NCBI GenBank assembly: GCA_021432635.1
Contig: MU270047.1
Location: 62,001 to 126,000, forward strand
DNA: 64,000 nucleotides
Source: Thozetella sp. PMI_491
Lineage: Eukaryota > Ascomycota > Sordariomycetes > Chaetosphaeriales > Chaetosphaeriaceae
Direction of reading: 5' to 3'
The translations under genes were made by a program, and so were the position numbers. Below are positions 31,415 through 42,414 of the stretch, in pieces. The notes beneath the pieces were generated by a model. That model had not been told where the DNA came from and did not search any database. It was given only the letters and a program-made list of their open reading frames with translations. Every line of letters starts with the position of its first letter. Positions within the stretch are counted from its first letter, which is position 1.

Positions 31415-33368
31415 ATGGATTTCCAAAGCGTCCTTCGGGGCGGTTTGCCGACGCTGGTTTCCAATATTAGCGATAATGGCCGCAACAGCACGAACCATAC
31501 ATTTGCCCACGGCATCATGGAAAGTCTGGTGCCCTTCTTTGGCAGCCAATACAATCCTCTGATTAGAAGTCTGATGCTTCTGTACAACATACTGGGCGTG
31601 AAGCTGGGTTTTGATCCGACTTTGGTTCTAACCGTCTTCGGGTTCGCCTGGGCGGCCAACAAGGTCTGGCGTCAGTCCTACAGCACGGCCTACGGGCTCG
31701 TCCGGACTTATCTGATGGCCAGCATTCAAATCAGCAGCACCGATGAAATGTACTCCCACATGATGAAGTTTCTAGCTAGCCAGCCGGCCATGGTAAACTC
31801 CCGCTCGCTGACTGCCGAATCTGTCTCCAAGTCAGCCTGGGAGGAGATGTTGGACGAGGATATGGACGCCGACATACCTGCCATCGGCCCGGATGGCTCT
31901 GGGATCTCTCTGAACTTTTCCAACCAGGAGGCAAAGTCTCCACCACGCTTCGTCCCAGCGCTCGGGACTCATGGCTTCTGGTTCCAGAACTGCTACTATG
32001 GCCTGCACCGCAAGCAAGAGTCCCTGTACGATGATGACTCGATGAGCGGCGTTCCTCAATTCAAGGACAAGGAGATGCTGACCATCTCGTGCTTCGGTCG
32101 CTCTCCCGAGCCGATCAAGAAACTCCTGCAGTTTGCAAAGGAGCAGTATTACGAAGACCATCAGGCTAAAACGATTGTCAAGCGGCCTAGCCCTCCCAAC
32201 ACGCGGCGATATGGTGGACGGCATAGCTGGATGCAGGTTGCGAACCGACCTGTCCGCCCCATGGCCACCGTGGTCCTCGACGAGCAGCAGAAAGTGAACC
32301 TCTTGACTGATATGAACGAGTACCTTCATCCGTCGAGCCCACATTGGTATTCGACCCGCGGGATCCCGTTACGCCGAGGATATCTGTTCTACGGACCCCC
32401 AGGAACCGGCAAGACCTCTTTGTCGTTTGCGCTGGCTGGTGTGTTCGGGCTTGACATCTATGTCATCTCATTGTTGGAGCCATCGCTTACCGAAGAGGAC
32501 CTTTCGAGCCTCTTCAACACCCTTCCGAGGCGTTGTGTGGTTCTTCTCGAGGATATTGACACCGCTGGCCTGGCACGGCCCGTTGATGTTGTCAAGGACG
32601 ACGAAGACAGGGAGAATAGCGAGCCGAAGCGCGGAAAGCGAATGGGAAAGGACGAGTGGAAGGTGTCGGACCTTGCCCGTGAGCTTAGAAGGCAGGGCGA
32701 CGGTAACGACAAGAAAGGCATCTCTCTGTCAGGTCTTTTGAATGCCATCGATGGCGTGGCATCGCAAGAGGGCCGCGTTTTGATCATGACCACAAACAAA
32801 CCCGAGAGCCTGTAAATTCGCTACCCCTTCTCCCCACGTACCACCAAATTCTTGCTAACGGTCTTCCCACAGGGACGAAGCACTCATCCGGCCCGGCCGC
32901 GTTGATCTGCAGGTTGGATTCGCCAATGCCACCCAAGAGCAAGCACGTGAGCTCTTCGAGCGTATGATGAGCCTGTACTCCGGCCCTCGTAATGCCGTCA
33001 AGAAGCCAGAGACAGCCTCTCTCAAGACCAGCAGTGCCACTATCCACAACAACGGATCCGTGACTAACGGCTCAGCGCATGTGAACGGCCATGCAAATGG
33101 ACATGCCCCTCTTTCTTCCACCCAGCGTCAGGAGAAATCAGAGCTACACGACGATGAACGCGTAGGAATGAGCCTCGAGGAGCTGAAACAGATCGCGAAG
33201 GACTTCGCCGCCAAGATTCCGAGCGGCCAGTTTTCGCCTGCAGAGATCCAGGGCTTCTTGCTCAAGCGCAAAAAGTACCCCCGCAAGGCGCTGTCGGAGG
33301 CAGATGCCTGGGTTGAGGGTATGCTAAATCAGAAGGTGAATAAGACCAAGGTGCTACAGGTGCAGTAA
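31415..33368 (+). CDS. BCS1-like AAA ATPase
   Basis: Two exons (31415-32811, 32873-33368) encode 630 residues. BCS1 itself is a mitochondrial inner-membrane AAA protein that inserts the Rieske protein into complex III; fungi carry several paralogues. The N-terminal third has hydrophobic segments (SLMLLYNILGV, LVLTVFGFAWAANKV) and a BCS1_N domain ending near 290. Walker A is GPPGTGKT at 327-334 and Walker B is VVLLEDID at 375-382. A charged insertion (about 385-440, rich in Asp/Lys/Arg) separates Walker B from GISLSGLLNAIDGV, the BCS1 signature. The intron (GTAAAT..CCACAG) joins TNKPESL to DEALIRPGRVD. The C-terminus has a low-complexity NG/H-rich linker before a lid region. The insertion and tail suggest a paralogue, not the housekeeping BCS1 of about 450 residues. 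Confidence 0.88.
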
Positions 33369-33895
33369 TTTAGTCACATAAAAGCCAAGGGTAGATTCTA
33401 GCGATGGCTTGAAGTGTCTTTTTCTCTCGTATTCCCCCTTCCTACTGACGAACAGACTCTCCTACAAACTTTGGCTTGGCTTAGCAACCCGAAATCAGCA
33501 CTGATCTTGGCCTTTAAAGCGGGCGGAGAAAGTGCTACGAGGATATAGGCACACCGGAAAGGGACCTCGTGAGAGTGCACCTGTGGAAGAGAAGGATGCA
33601 TATCTTACGACTAAAGATGGCTCCTATCTTCCTGGCTCCACTGCTATTTAGAGGCCGGTGGGTGGTGGAATGGCAATCGGAAGGTTCAAGGTATTAACGG
33701 CTGATGAAATTGCATGGCAGTAGCATAGCATGGTACACAGAGTTCTCGGTCGGCATTGCAGGGTACATTTCCCTCGCAGTTGATAGAATATGAATCTGAT
33801 TTCCTCAAGACTCTCGTGCTGTGATATCTCTAGGCCAGACTCGCTATAATTCTTGTATATAGTGTAGATTGAGAGCTTGCATTGGCACGGATCTA
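33369..33895. other. Intergenic between convergent genes
   Basis: These 527 bases are 3' flank of the BCS1-like gene and of the TFIIIC gene. No feature is seen. Confidence 0.5.
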
Positions 33896-36311
33896 TCAGA
33901 GGTCTTCCTCAGCAATGTCCTCCTCCTCGTCACCGCTAGCTCCTTCGTCAAAGCCCAAATCTTCCTCATCCCAATCGCCCTCGTCCAGCAGCTCGCTTTG
34001 GCGGATGCCAAAGACTTGACGGTAGCCGCTGGAATCGCTGTCCTCTCCTCCTTCTATTTCCTCGTTATCCACCTCTGGGCTTTCCCTTGTGTATTCGTCT
34101 TCCTGGTCTTCCGCCTCGTCTTCCTCCTCCTCCTCCTCCTCCTCTTCGTCGTCATAATCGATGGCGCCGATATTATTATCTCCATCGTAGCTCTCTGATT
34201 CACTCCTGCTCTGCCCGTCGCTCTCGCTCCCACTGCCGCCTTCCTCATCGAGATCGCCGAGGAAGGAGTCGATGGACTCAGCATCGTCGTCCCGGCTTTC
34301 TTCGGGCCCTGTACCTTCCGAGAGATCTTCATCTCCGGAGCCGTCGCCCTTCGAACCCTGTCCGTCGCCGGCTTGCCCGGGCCCATTCAGCAGTCGAATC
34401 ATTTTCCTCACCTCTCGCTTCTCACGATCCTTAATCTTGATGCGCTGCCGGTGGACGTACCCCGTCGTTTTGCGATTGTAGTTGTCATCGTAGGTTCGCT
34501 TGAGATTCGGGGGCCCCGGCCTCAGTTTTGAGATGCGCAGCGCATCCATCTCCTCGGTGGTCAAGTTCAGCTCTGGCAAGGATATCGAGATGCTTGTCTT
34601 AGAGCCTGTAGTGTCGCCACCATCATGTGGGCCTTCCGTCACACGGATGGTATCCCGAAAGTCTTCGTCGGTCAAGTTCCTGTTGAAGCGAATCCCCACC
34701 ATCTTACTCTTCATGATGGCCTTGCCAACCGCCCAGAGTACGCGGTAGTACCAACCGCTGATCTCGATGTCAACATCACGACGCACCTCAGCCTGCTCGA
34801 AGAAGCGTTTGAGCAAGGGGTCGGTGATGTCACAGACCTGCCACACCTTGCCGTCGGTGTGGTAAGACTGGCCGTCAAAGATGTGCGTGTCGCGTGGCGT
34901 CGAGCTCTTGAGCTTGTGCTCCCAGAACTTCCCGTAGTTCTTGACTGCTATCTCTTCCGTCCGAACGGCATGCCACGAGCGACCTACGTTGCCGACCCGC
35001 GTCTTGTGTAGTTTGAAGATGAGAGTCTGGTAGATGCGGTACCTCGGATCTTTGCGCGGGTCGATTCCGTATCGCACCATGGCGTCGCGCCACGGCCCGC
35101 CCTTGAACTGGTAGCCTACGAATGGCAGGCAGTATTTTATGAGGGCGCCACTGCGAGGGCCAAGCGCGCCTTTCTGGGGGTCCTCAATGGTCTCGAACTT
35201 GGTAGCAAGTCGGTTCCACATGCTCCGACGCGTCCAGATGGGGCGTTCGTCCATCGCCTTGTGCATTTCTGTGATAATCATGGCAACTTGGGGATCCGAC
35301 ATGTCCGGCTCATGGCGCGGCTTGGTCGGCACGGGATACTCATCATACCGGAGGAAGTAGCCGACGGTTGGCGGCCGGCTAGTGACATTGACAATGTGGC
35401 CAAACTCTTCGTCCTCTGAGATGTGTCCCGCTGCGGCCCGGCCTTGCTGGACCTGCTTGGTGTAGATATTCTGGCTGTAATGGTATGGGTAAGGAAGGGT
35501 CATGGACGTAAAGAAGGGCGGGGGGACAATGTCGACCATGGCATGCTTCTCCACGCCTGGCTTGATGGTAAACTGCCGTAGCTTAGAGACTTCTCCCGGG
35601 ACGAGGCTTCCGACAAAGTTGTTCATGAACTTTGACCGTCCCACCGCGAACTGAAAGTCGGTGAAGCCTAGACAGCCTGGTCAAACCCCTCCGCTCATGC
35701 TATGGGGATGGAAGGAGCGAATATTTACCTCTGTAGCGATGGGTCCGCTTAATGACGCCCGCAGGTTTGATGGTATAGTTGCCCACATTGTCCCTGAGCT
35801 TGCGTCGCAGGATCTTGGGAGCATCAAGAGTAGATTGCGAGTAAACTTCTGGGGGGTTAGCGGCTGGGAGATGGCCAGACGCGGCGATGTCTCCCTCGAA
35901 TGGCCCCACCGTTCCTCTCTTGCGCTTTCTTCCCGTCCGCTTGGGAACGGAAACCTCCAGAACAAGATTGTGTGTAGGCGAATTGAACGACGGGATCGGC
36001 CGTACTGTAGGGTTTTCATAACGCAGGTACAGCGGGACCGTCAGTTGAGGCACGCTGGAGTCAAAAATCTGCTCTCGGGGTGAGTGCGTGGCCCATCAAG
36101 GAAAAAAAGGTGCGCATGTGCTAACCGACTTAAAGGAGGGCGATTGCCCGAACGTCTTGACAGCCTTGTCGATGTCTTTGACGATCAGAGGATGCTCGAC
36201 GGCTGTGAGCTTTCTCGCTGGTATTGTATAACTCGGCGCCCTCTCGGCAGCTTCAGCATGCCCAGAGGTGGCGGCGGCTGGTTCCCCAAGTCCTCGCTGA
36301 GACTCGGTCAT
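33896..36311 (-). CDS. TFC1: TFIIIC subunit Tfc1/Sfc1 (tau95, GTF3C5 family)
   Basis: Three exons (36126-36311, 35729-36068, 33896-35667) encode 765 residues. The protein is a subunit of the tauA half of TFIIIC, which binds the A box of tRNA genes for RNA polymerase III. The start MTESQRGLGEP leads to ARKLTAVEHPLIVKDIDKAVKTFG, the dimerisation part. Exon 2 has PLYLRYENPTVRP and a basic RKRKRG, and exon 3 gives GRSKFMNNFVGSLVPGEV. The winged-helix DNA-binding region contains RPIWTRRSMWNRL and LPFVGYQFKGGPWRDAMVRYG. The last 160 residues are extremely acidic (Glu/Asp runs up to 12), as in other Tfc1 proteins. Introns are 57 and 61 bases. Yeast Tfc1 is 649 residues; the excess is mainly the acidic tail. 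Confidence 0.9.
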
Positions 36312-38711
36312 GGTCGCAGCCTCGCAGGGTTGGGCGATGGCCGAGGCGAAGAAAGATGGAGCACGAGCGATGATAAAATCAATACGTCGGCAGATCCAAT
36401 CCGTGTGTATGCCAAGACTGATGCGGCTCCCTTGGGTTCCTTGAATGAGCGAGGAGGGAGCAGCGCAAGGAATTTTGCGACTAGGTTTCGTAGAGAAGAG
36501 ACGCAAATCAGTCAAGCGTAGATGAGCAGGACAATTCCTCCACGGCACGATCAACCAATGGTGGATATTGGAAAGCGGCCTAGTTCAGAAGGCCCTCGAT
36601 CTACTTTCAGACCTTTTGTACCCTCAAGGGCATACTGAGAACAATGGAGGCGACGTCGAAGGCGAGCGAGCGAGCGTGAGTGAGCTATGCATCACAGACG
36701 GGAGTTCTTGCAAGGGTAGCCAAAGCACAGTGCGACCCGACTGCAGGGGCGCCTAGGCTGCTAGGTAGTGTAGTGTATGTACAGTACAAAACATAAATTT
36801 GGTGGGTGGCTAAGTGGCTAAGGTTGGCACAGTGTGCGGGTGTGCCCTTATTCTTCGATTCGCACCCACAGAGCGCACTAAGTTAGTGCTGGACGACGCG
36901 TGAGAAAGGATGGGGTAGGCGCTGTACGTACAAGGCTTTGGGGCGCTTTGCTTGGTATACTTGCCAACTCCGTACATACCTTAGCTACCTTGCACCATGC
37001 ATAGGTACAGTACAGTACCTGCCTACCTTCCTTACCCCAGTTGCTTCCCTAGAGGTATCGAACACACGCCGCCTGCCCTCTTAGGGTTCCCCGCCTTGCC
37101 TTTAGGGTTCTCTCGGGTGGCTAGGGGATCGTGACTCAAGCTGATCGCTGGCCTCTGGCATTTTGGCGGTGGTCGGTCGGTTGCACTGGCAGCGCAGCGC
37201 AGTACTTGGCATGGAGGGTAGCCACCATTTTTGGGCAGGATGGTGTACTGCATGTACACGTCAAATTATGTAACTAGTCCGGAATAATGAGTGGCAGGGC
37301 AGGGAGTAGCAGGTAGGCACTCCGGGGCCTGGGAGGTCAACCTTGGAGCTACTCCGTATGGATGGCGCGGAACGACCCGTATGGGATACATACACTGGCA
37401 TTCTCAAGCGGAAGGGGGGAGGGCCGATTGTATCCAGGTCACCCACCACCCAGAGCCCTTCCATTTTTGAGGCGAGACGACGCCTGAGAGAATAGGGGGT
37501 TCCGCGTTGCCAGCCACGAAATCACCATGGCCTGACTTGCTACCGCCACCCTCCGGTCACTGACATTCCTTTTCCCTGCGAAGTACACCCGCGCAGCACC
37601 AAAAAAGTAAAAGGAAAGACTGCTCAAGGCACATGATGACGCCCTTGTTCGTTCTTGGGGTCGGCTCGTACCGTACCGGAATCTCATGCTGCTGTAGCCC
37701 AGCCTCTGGTCGGTTGATTCTGTCTTGGTCGAAAGCACAGTACAGTACGACCCTAGCTGGGCCGCCCACCGGGCGAAGTGTGATTCTCGGGCGACCCTAC
37801 TGGCCGGCCTGCCTGTGGTAGCTTGGGCTTAGCGCGCAGCACAGGGCGTTCAAGCCCGCGTCTCATCTGAGCCCCGCATAACAACGTCGATGACTTTGTA
37901 CAGTCCCGTAGACATCGGGCCAAAATTACAGACCTGAATCGCACATGCACTTTGAGAGGGCCTGCCATCAAACAACATCCCACGGAGCGTTCCGCTGCCT
38001 GGCGTCTTAAACGCCCCCTCCATCTCTGTTGACTTGCTCGAGGAGACGACTTCATATTTTTCGTCTTGTGTGCGCTCCTGCGCGTCGAGCTGGGCACCTG
38101 TCTCCCCCTCTCTCTTCGCACTTTGACTCCTGCAGTCCCCAGCCCTGCTCTCCCGCTGCCGTCCCCTGTTGATCCTCTACCTTTGCGCGAACCCACTTCC
38201 AGCCGAGTCCGAAGCAACGCTTAATCTCGACCTTTCCCTTCCCGCAACACAAGGCGACGGATCTCCAAGGCCTTACATTCCCCCGCTTGACCGCGACAAG
38301 AGCCACGACCGACTGGGAGCCCGGCAAGAAAATAACTACCAATTTTCTTGACGGTTCTGTGACCGCGTCTGTAGGGGTTTTTTTTTCTCTCTTTTTCTCC
38401 AGCCACGGCCAGCGTTTCCTCACTTTGGCGCCGTCTCGGGTCCCTTGACCGCACCCCCGCATCGCCCCGTGCATATCGTGGTAGATCCTCGCCTCGAGAC
38501 TAGACGTCCACTTTTCCCCCACGAGACCATCCAAGACCATTTGCAACAACAAACTTCACCGTCTGCTCTCCTCCGACACCCTTCATTTCGGCCTTGCGGA
38601 CTGGCGACTGGCGACCGACGTGCCAATACCGTCTCTCACCAACCCCTCTCTTCGCCTCGAGTTGGGCGTCTCTGATCGTCCCCCGATCCAGTGCAACTGC
38701 TGTCGCCCAAG
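36312..38711. other. Intergenic, divergent promoters (TFC1 and B56 gene)
   Basis: This 2.4 kb region includes TACCT/GTAC-rich segments at 36770-37030, with short direct repeats such as TACAGTACAGTAC near 37005. The B56 leader (37990-38711) is strongly pyrimidine-rich with many CTCTCCC/CGCC tracts, typical of long fungal 5' leaders. No gene is supported. Confidence 0.5.
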
Positions 38712-41340
38712 ATGAAGCGCTTTAGTCAACGAGTTGTAAGCTCAATCCATCCCAGCCTCGCCTTGCCTTGCCTCGCCCCGGTCCCGATCCCGATCCCTAT
38801 GCTAACTGTTCTCCTCCCTGCAGCTCTCGCGCGGCAAGGGTGACTCGAGCAAGTCGTCCAAGAAGAACAAGGATACCAATAAGGACGGTACAGCGTCACC
38901 CAATTCCCTGGGGTCTTCGAGAGAATCCAACCAGTCTCCAGTGCTTACCCCGTCCTCCTCGACCTCGACGCTCAACGACATTCGCAACAAGCCATTGCCC
39001 CCTAACAATGCGGCTCTCGGCGGCGATGGCGGAATCGCGGGCCAGCCCCAGCTTGCCGGCGCCAATGCCGCGCAGAATTCGGGCACGGCGGATAGATTCG
39101 GCGGATCACCACAGGGTGCGAACGGTGGCAGCTCATCCAGCCGGATCGGCCCTCTCCCTCCCACCGTCATAGTTAGCCCGAGTGCTCCTGTGAGTCCCCC
39201 TTCATCCATCGAATGTCGCCTATGGCTCGCTGGCCAGCCCCGCTGCCGTTTCTGCTAACCGTCATCCGGCGCAGCACGTCCCCCCGCCTGGTGCCGCCGA
39301 GACCATGCCTCATGATCTTGCCCCGCCAAAGGCTGGCCAGAAGTCCCTCATCTTCGATCGACTCCAATCGACCCCCAAGGACGTGACTGAGGGAATGAAG
39401 GCCCCGCGGAGGCAGCATTCATCTCGGTTCGATATCTCGGCCGACCGCGACCTGGAGAAGCTGCCCGGGTTCCACGAGGTGCCGCCGACGCGGAGGCAGG
39501 AGCTTTTCATGCAGAAGATTGAGCAGTGCAACGTCATTTTTGATTTTAACGATGCCAGTGCCGATATGAAGTCCAAGGAGATCAAGCGGCTCGCTCTTCA
39601 CGAGCTGCTCGACTATGTCGCCAACAACCGTCAAGTCATAACCGAGCCCATGTACCCTCGCGTCGTCGACATGTTCTCCAAGAACCTCTTCCGCCCAATC
39701 CCGCCGCCTGTAAACCCCCAGGGTGAAGCATTTGACCCCGAGGAAGATGAGCCGGTACTCGAGGTGGCCTGGCCGCATATCCAGGTCGTGTACGAGTTCT
39801 TCCTCCGTTTCATCGAGAGCCAGGACTTCAACACCAACATTGCCAAGGCCTATATTGACCACTCGTTCGTTCTTCAGTTGTTGGAGCTGTTCGACTCGGA
39901 GGACCCCAGAGAGCGAGACTTTTTGAAGACTACCTTGCACCGCATTTATGGCAAGTTCCTGAACCTGAGGTCCTTCATCCGCCGGTCGATCAACAATGTC
40001 TTCTTCCAATTCACTTACGAGACGGAGCGATTCAATGGTATCGCCGAGCTCCTGGAGATCCTCGGCTCCATCATCAACGGATTTGCTCTTCCGCTGAAGG
40101 AGGAACACAAGTTGTTCCTTACCCGTGTCTTGCTCCCTCTTCACAAGGTCAAAAGCTTGAGCATGTACCACCCACAGCTAGCGTACTGTATCGTGCAGTT
40201 CCTTGAGAAGGACGCATCGTTGACAGAAGATGCACGTTTTGACCCTCTCCGCCTTCCCTATTCGTGTTTCATGAGCCTCTTGCTAATGTAAGGGAACAGG
40301 TCGTCCTCGGTCTTTTGCGGTACTGGCCCAAGGTCAACAGCACCAAAGAGGTTATGTTCCTCAATGAGGTTGAGGACATCTTTGAAGTCATGGATCCTGC
40401 CGAGTTCGCCAAGGTTCAGGAACCTCTGTTCCACCAGCTCGCAAAATCCGTCGCCAGCCCGCACTTCCAGGTTGCGGAGCGGGCACTCTACTTCTGGAAC
40501 AACGAGTACTTCTGCAACTTGGTCAGCGATAATGTGGAAATCATTCTTCCCATAATGTTTGCGCCACTCTATGAGAACTCGAAGGGTCATTGGAACCGGT
40601 AGGGCGACCGTCTTCAGTCTCTGGTGTCGCTAGGAAATGCTAACTTGACCCAGCACCATCCACGGCATGGTATATAATGCCATGAAGCTCTTCATGGAGA
40701 TCAACCCCCAGCTATTCGATGACTGCTCTCACGAGTACACCGAGCAGCAGAACAGCGCAGCAGCGCGTGAGGCGCTTCGCGAGAGAAAATGGGCCGCGCT
40801 TGAGGACCGAGCTAGCAAGATGAAAGGCGCAAACGGATCGGTGAATGCCCCGGCCGGCGATGTCGACCCCGTCAGCGAGGACACCCAGAACCGGCTCAAC
40901 TCGCTAAGGCTGCAGGATGGCGAGCGCCGAGAGCGTCGACCGACCCATGAGAGACAAAATTCGGTAGGCTCCTCCAGAAGCCAGCGGTGATTTTGTCTTG
41001 CATCCGTGTGTCGCGTTGCCCGTGTCTCTGCCCGAACTGCTCGATACCCAGCTACTCTGGTCCACCCCGGCCTCGACAGCATTCGCACACCCCCAATCGC
41101 CCATATCGTTGTCCTCTCCGCCCCGCCCCATTTCTTGGTCGCAGTGTTCCCTTCGATCCGCAGTTGCAGTTTTCATCGTCTTGTACTTTCCTCGGTTATT
41201 AACGATTCTTGCTTTTGCAGGGAGACAAGGCGGACTCGGAGGACAAGACAGTCGTCGAGTCTACCCAAGGGTCTATGGCTGAGGAAATAACTCCCGCGAC
41301 CGGTGCATCAGCAACTGCAGAGTCAGCAAACGAGAGCTAA
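38712..41340 (+). CDS. RTS1: Protein phosphatase 2A regulatory subunit B56 (Rts1-type)
   Basis: Six exons (38712-38735, 38824-39189, 39275-40231, 40300-40598, 40654-40963, 41221-41340) give 691 residues. B56 subunits direct PP2A to substrates, for instance at kinetochores and in stress responses. The first exon is only 24 bases (MKRFSQRV). A Ser/Pro/Gly-rich N-terminus to about 170 precedes the HEAT-like core: [49 protein letters not shown]-type text and [11 protein letters not shown]. The third intron (40232-40299) starts GCACGT and ends GGAACAG, so it is a GC-AG intron; only this cut joins LTED to [11 protein letters not shown]. The last exon adds a Glu/Asp/Ser/Ala-rich tail; reading into its 257-base intron instead would end VGSSRSQR at 40990. 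Confidence 0.9.
40232..40299 (+). other. GC-AG intron in the B56 gene
   Basis: This 68-base intron starts GCACGT and ends GGGAACAG, with a possible branch TGCTAATG about 20 bases before the acceptor. No GT donor nearby keeps the frame; the reading frame across it meets TAA at 40289-40291. Confidence 0.75.
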
Positions 41341-42414
41341 ATACAAAACCTACGCACCCCTTTGACTCTACGCCAAAGGAGGAGGCATTGACCCAAACCT
41401 AATTCGACTTTCTATTATCATGCTTGACGGTCACGGCTTCCCCGGTCGCCGTATGTGTCAGAGTACTTCAACTGGGATACCTGGAGGGGGAGGGGAATCA
41501 CGACGGCCCCCAACCCCCATGTTTGCTTTCGGCGGCGCCGGCAGTGCCTCCCTACGGAGCTGGGAATACGGCAATGCTTGCTATCCAAGGGCGGTCTGTT
41601 GGATTGGCATCGAACGGGGAGCGGTGGAGAAAGGCAATGGCGCACTCATTTCAAGGGGGTTGTTTGCGCGGCCCGCTGGATCTAGACGATGACCTGACGA
41701 CGGCAACGTTTGTTTTTGCCTGGTTGTTCTCGTGGTTCTTTTCTCTCTTATTTTCTACCATGGAAAGCAAAGGGGCGAAAGGCTGGGAAAGCAACGAAAC
41801 GAGATCAGGCGGAGGGCAAGAAAGGGAGGGCTGAAATGAGGTTCTGATTTGAACAAGAGGAAAGGCACACGAAAGGGAAAAGCATAAAAAGACGGACCTA
41901 CGCAACACCAAACTTCTGACCACCGTTACCCGGGAGCAGCAGTGGGAATGATATGGAGCCTCCCTTCCAGAGGCCCATGGAACGAGCCTTTTCACTTAGC
42001 TTACTTTGATAGACTAGGCAGGAGGCATACTACCTGTCCCAAACTTTCAATTCAACTGACTTTGCTAAAATACGTGGCATGTCGAATGCCATCATATATA
42101 TCGTCATCGCAGTATGTAGGAAGGGAGGAAAGGAGGGGGAGGCCAGGAGATTGCCCTCGCGGTATTACTCTATGCAGGAGGCATGCGCACACGTGTGTCC
42201 AAGGCATTGTTGAAGGCTATCTCTGGCTAGAGGCCAAGATATTTCATAACTCATTTCTTCAAGCCTAGGTCATGATCTCGTTGTAGCAGAGTCTTGACGG
42301 CTTCTACCAGAACTCACTGCTGGTGTTGTCATTTCTGTTGGCGAATTACGCCTTATTTCCCCGAGGCAGCCCCTAGGCCGGCCGAAACATGAGGCCGTGC
42401 TAAGGTGACTGTCT
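41341..42414. other. Intergenic between convergent genes
   Basis: This 1.07 kb stretch lies between the B56 gene (plus) and the CHERP-like gene (minus). It is ordinary 3' flanking sequence; no gene or RNA is supported. Confidence 0.5.
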
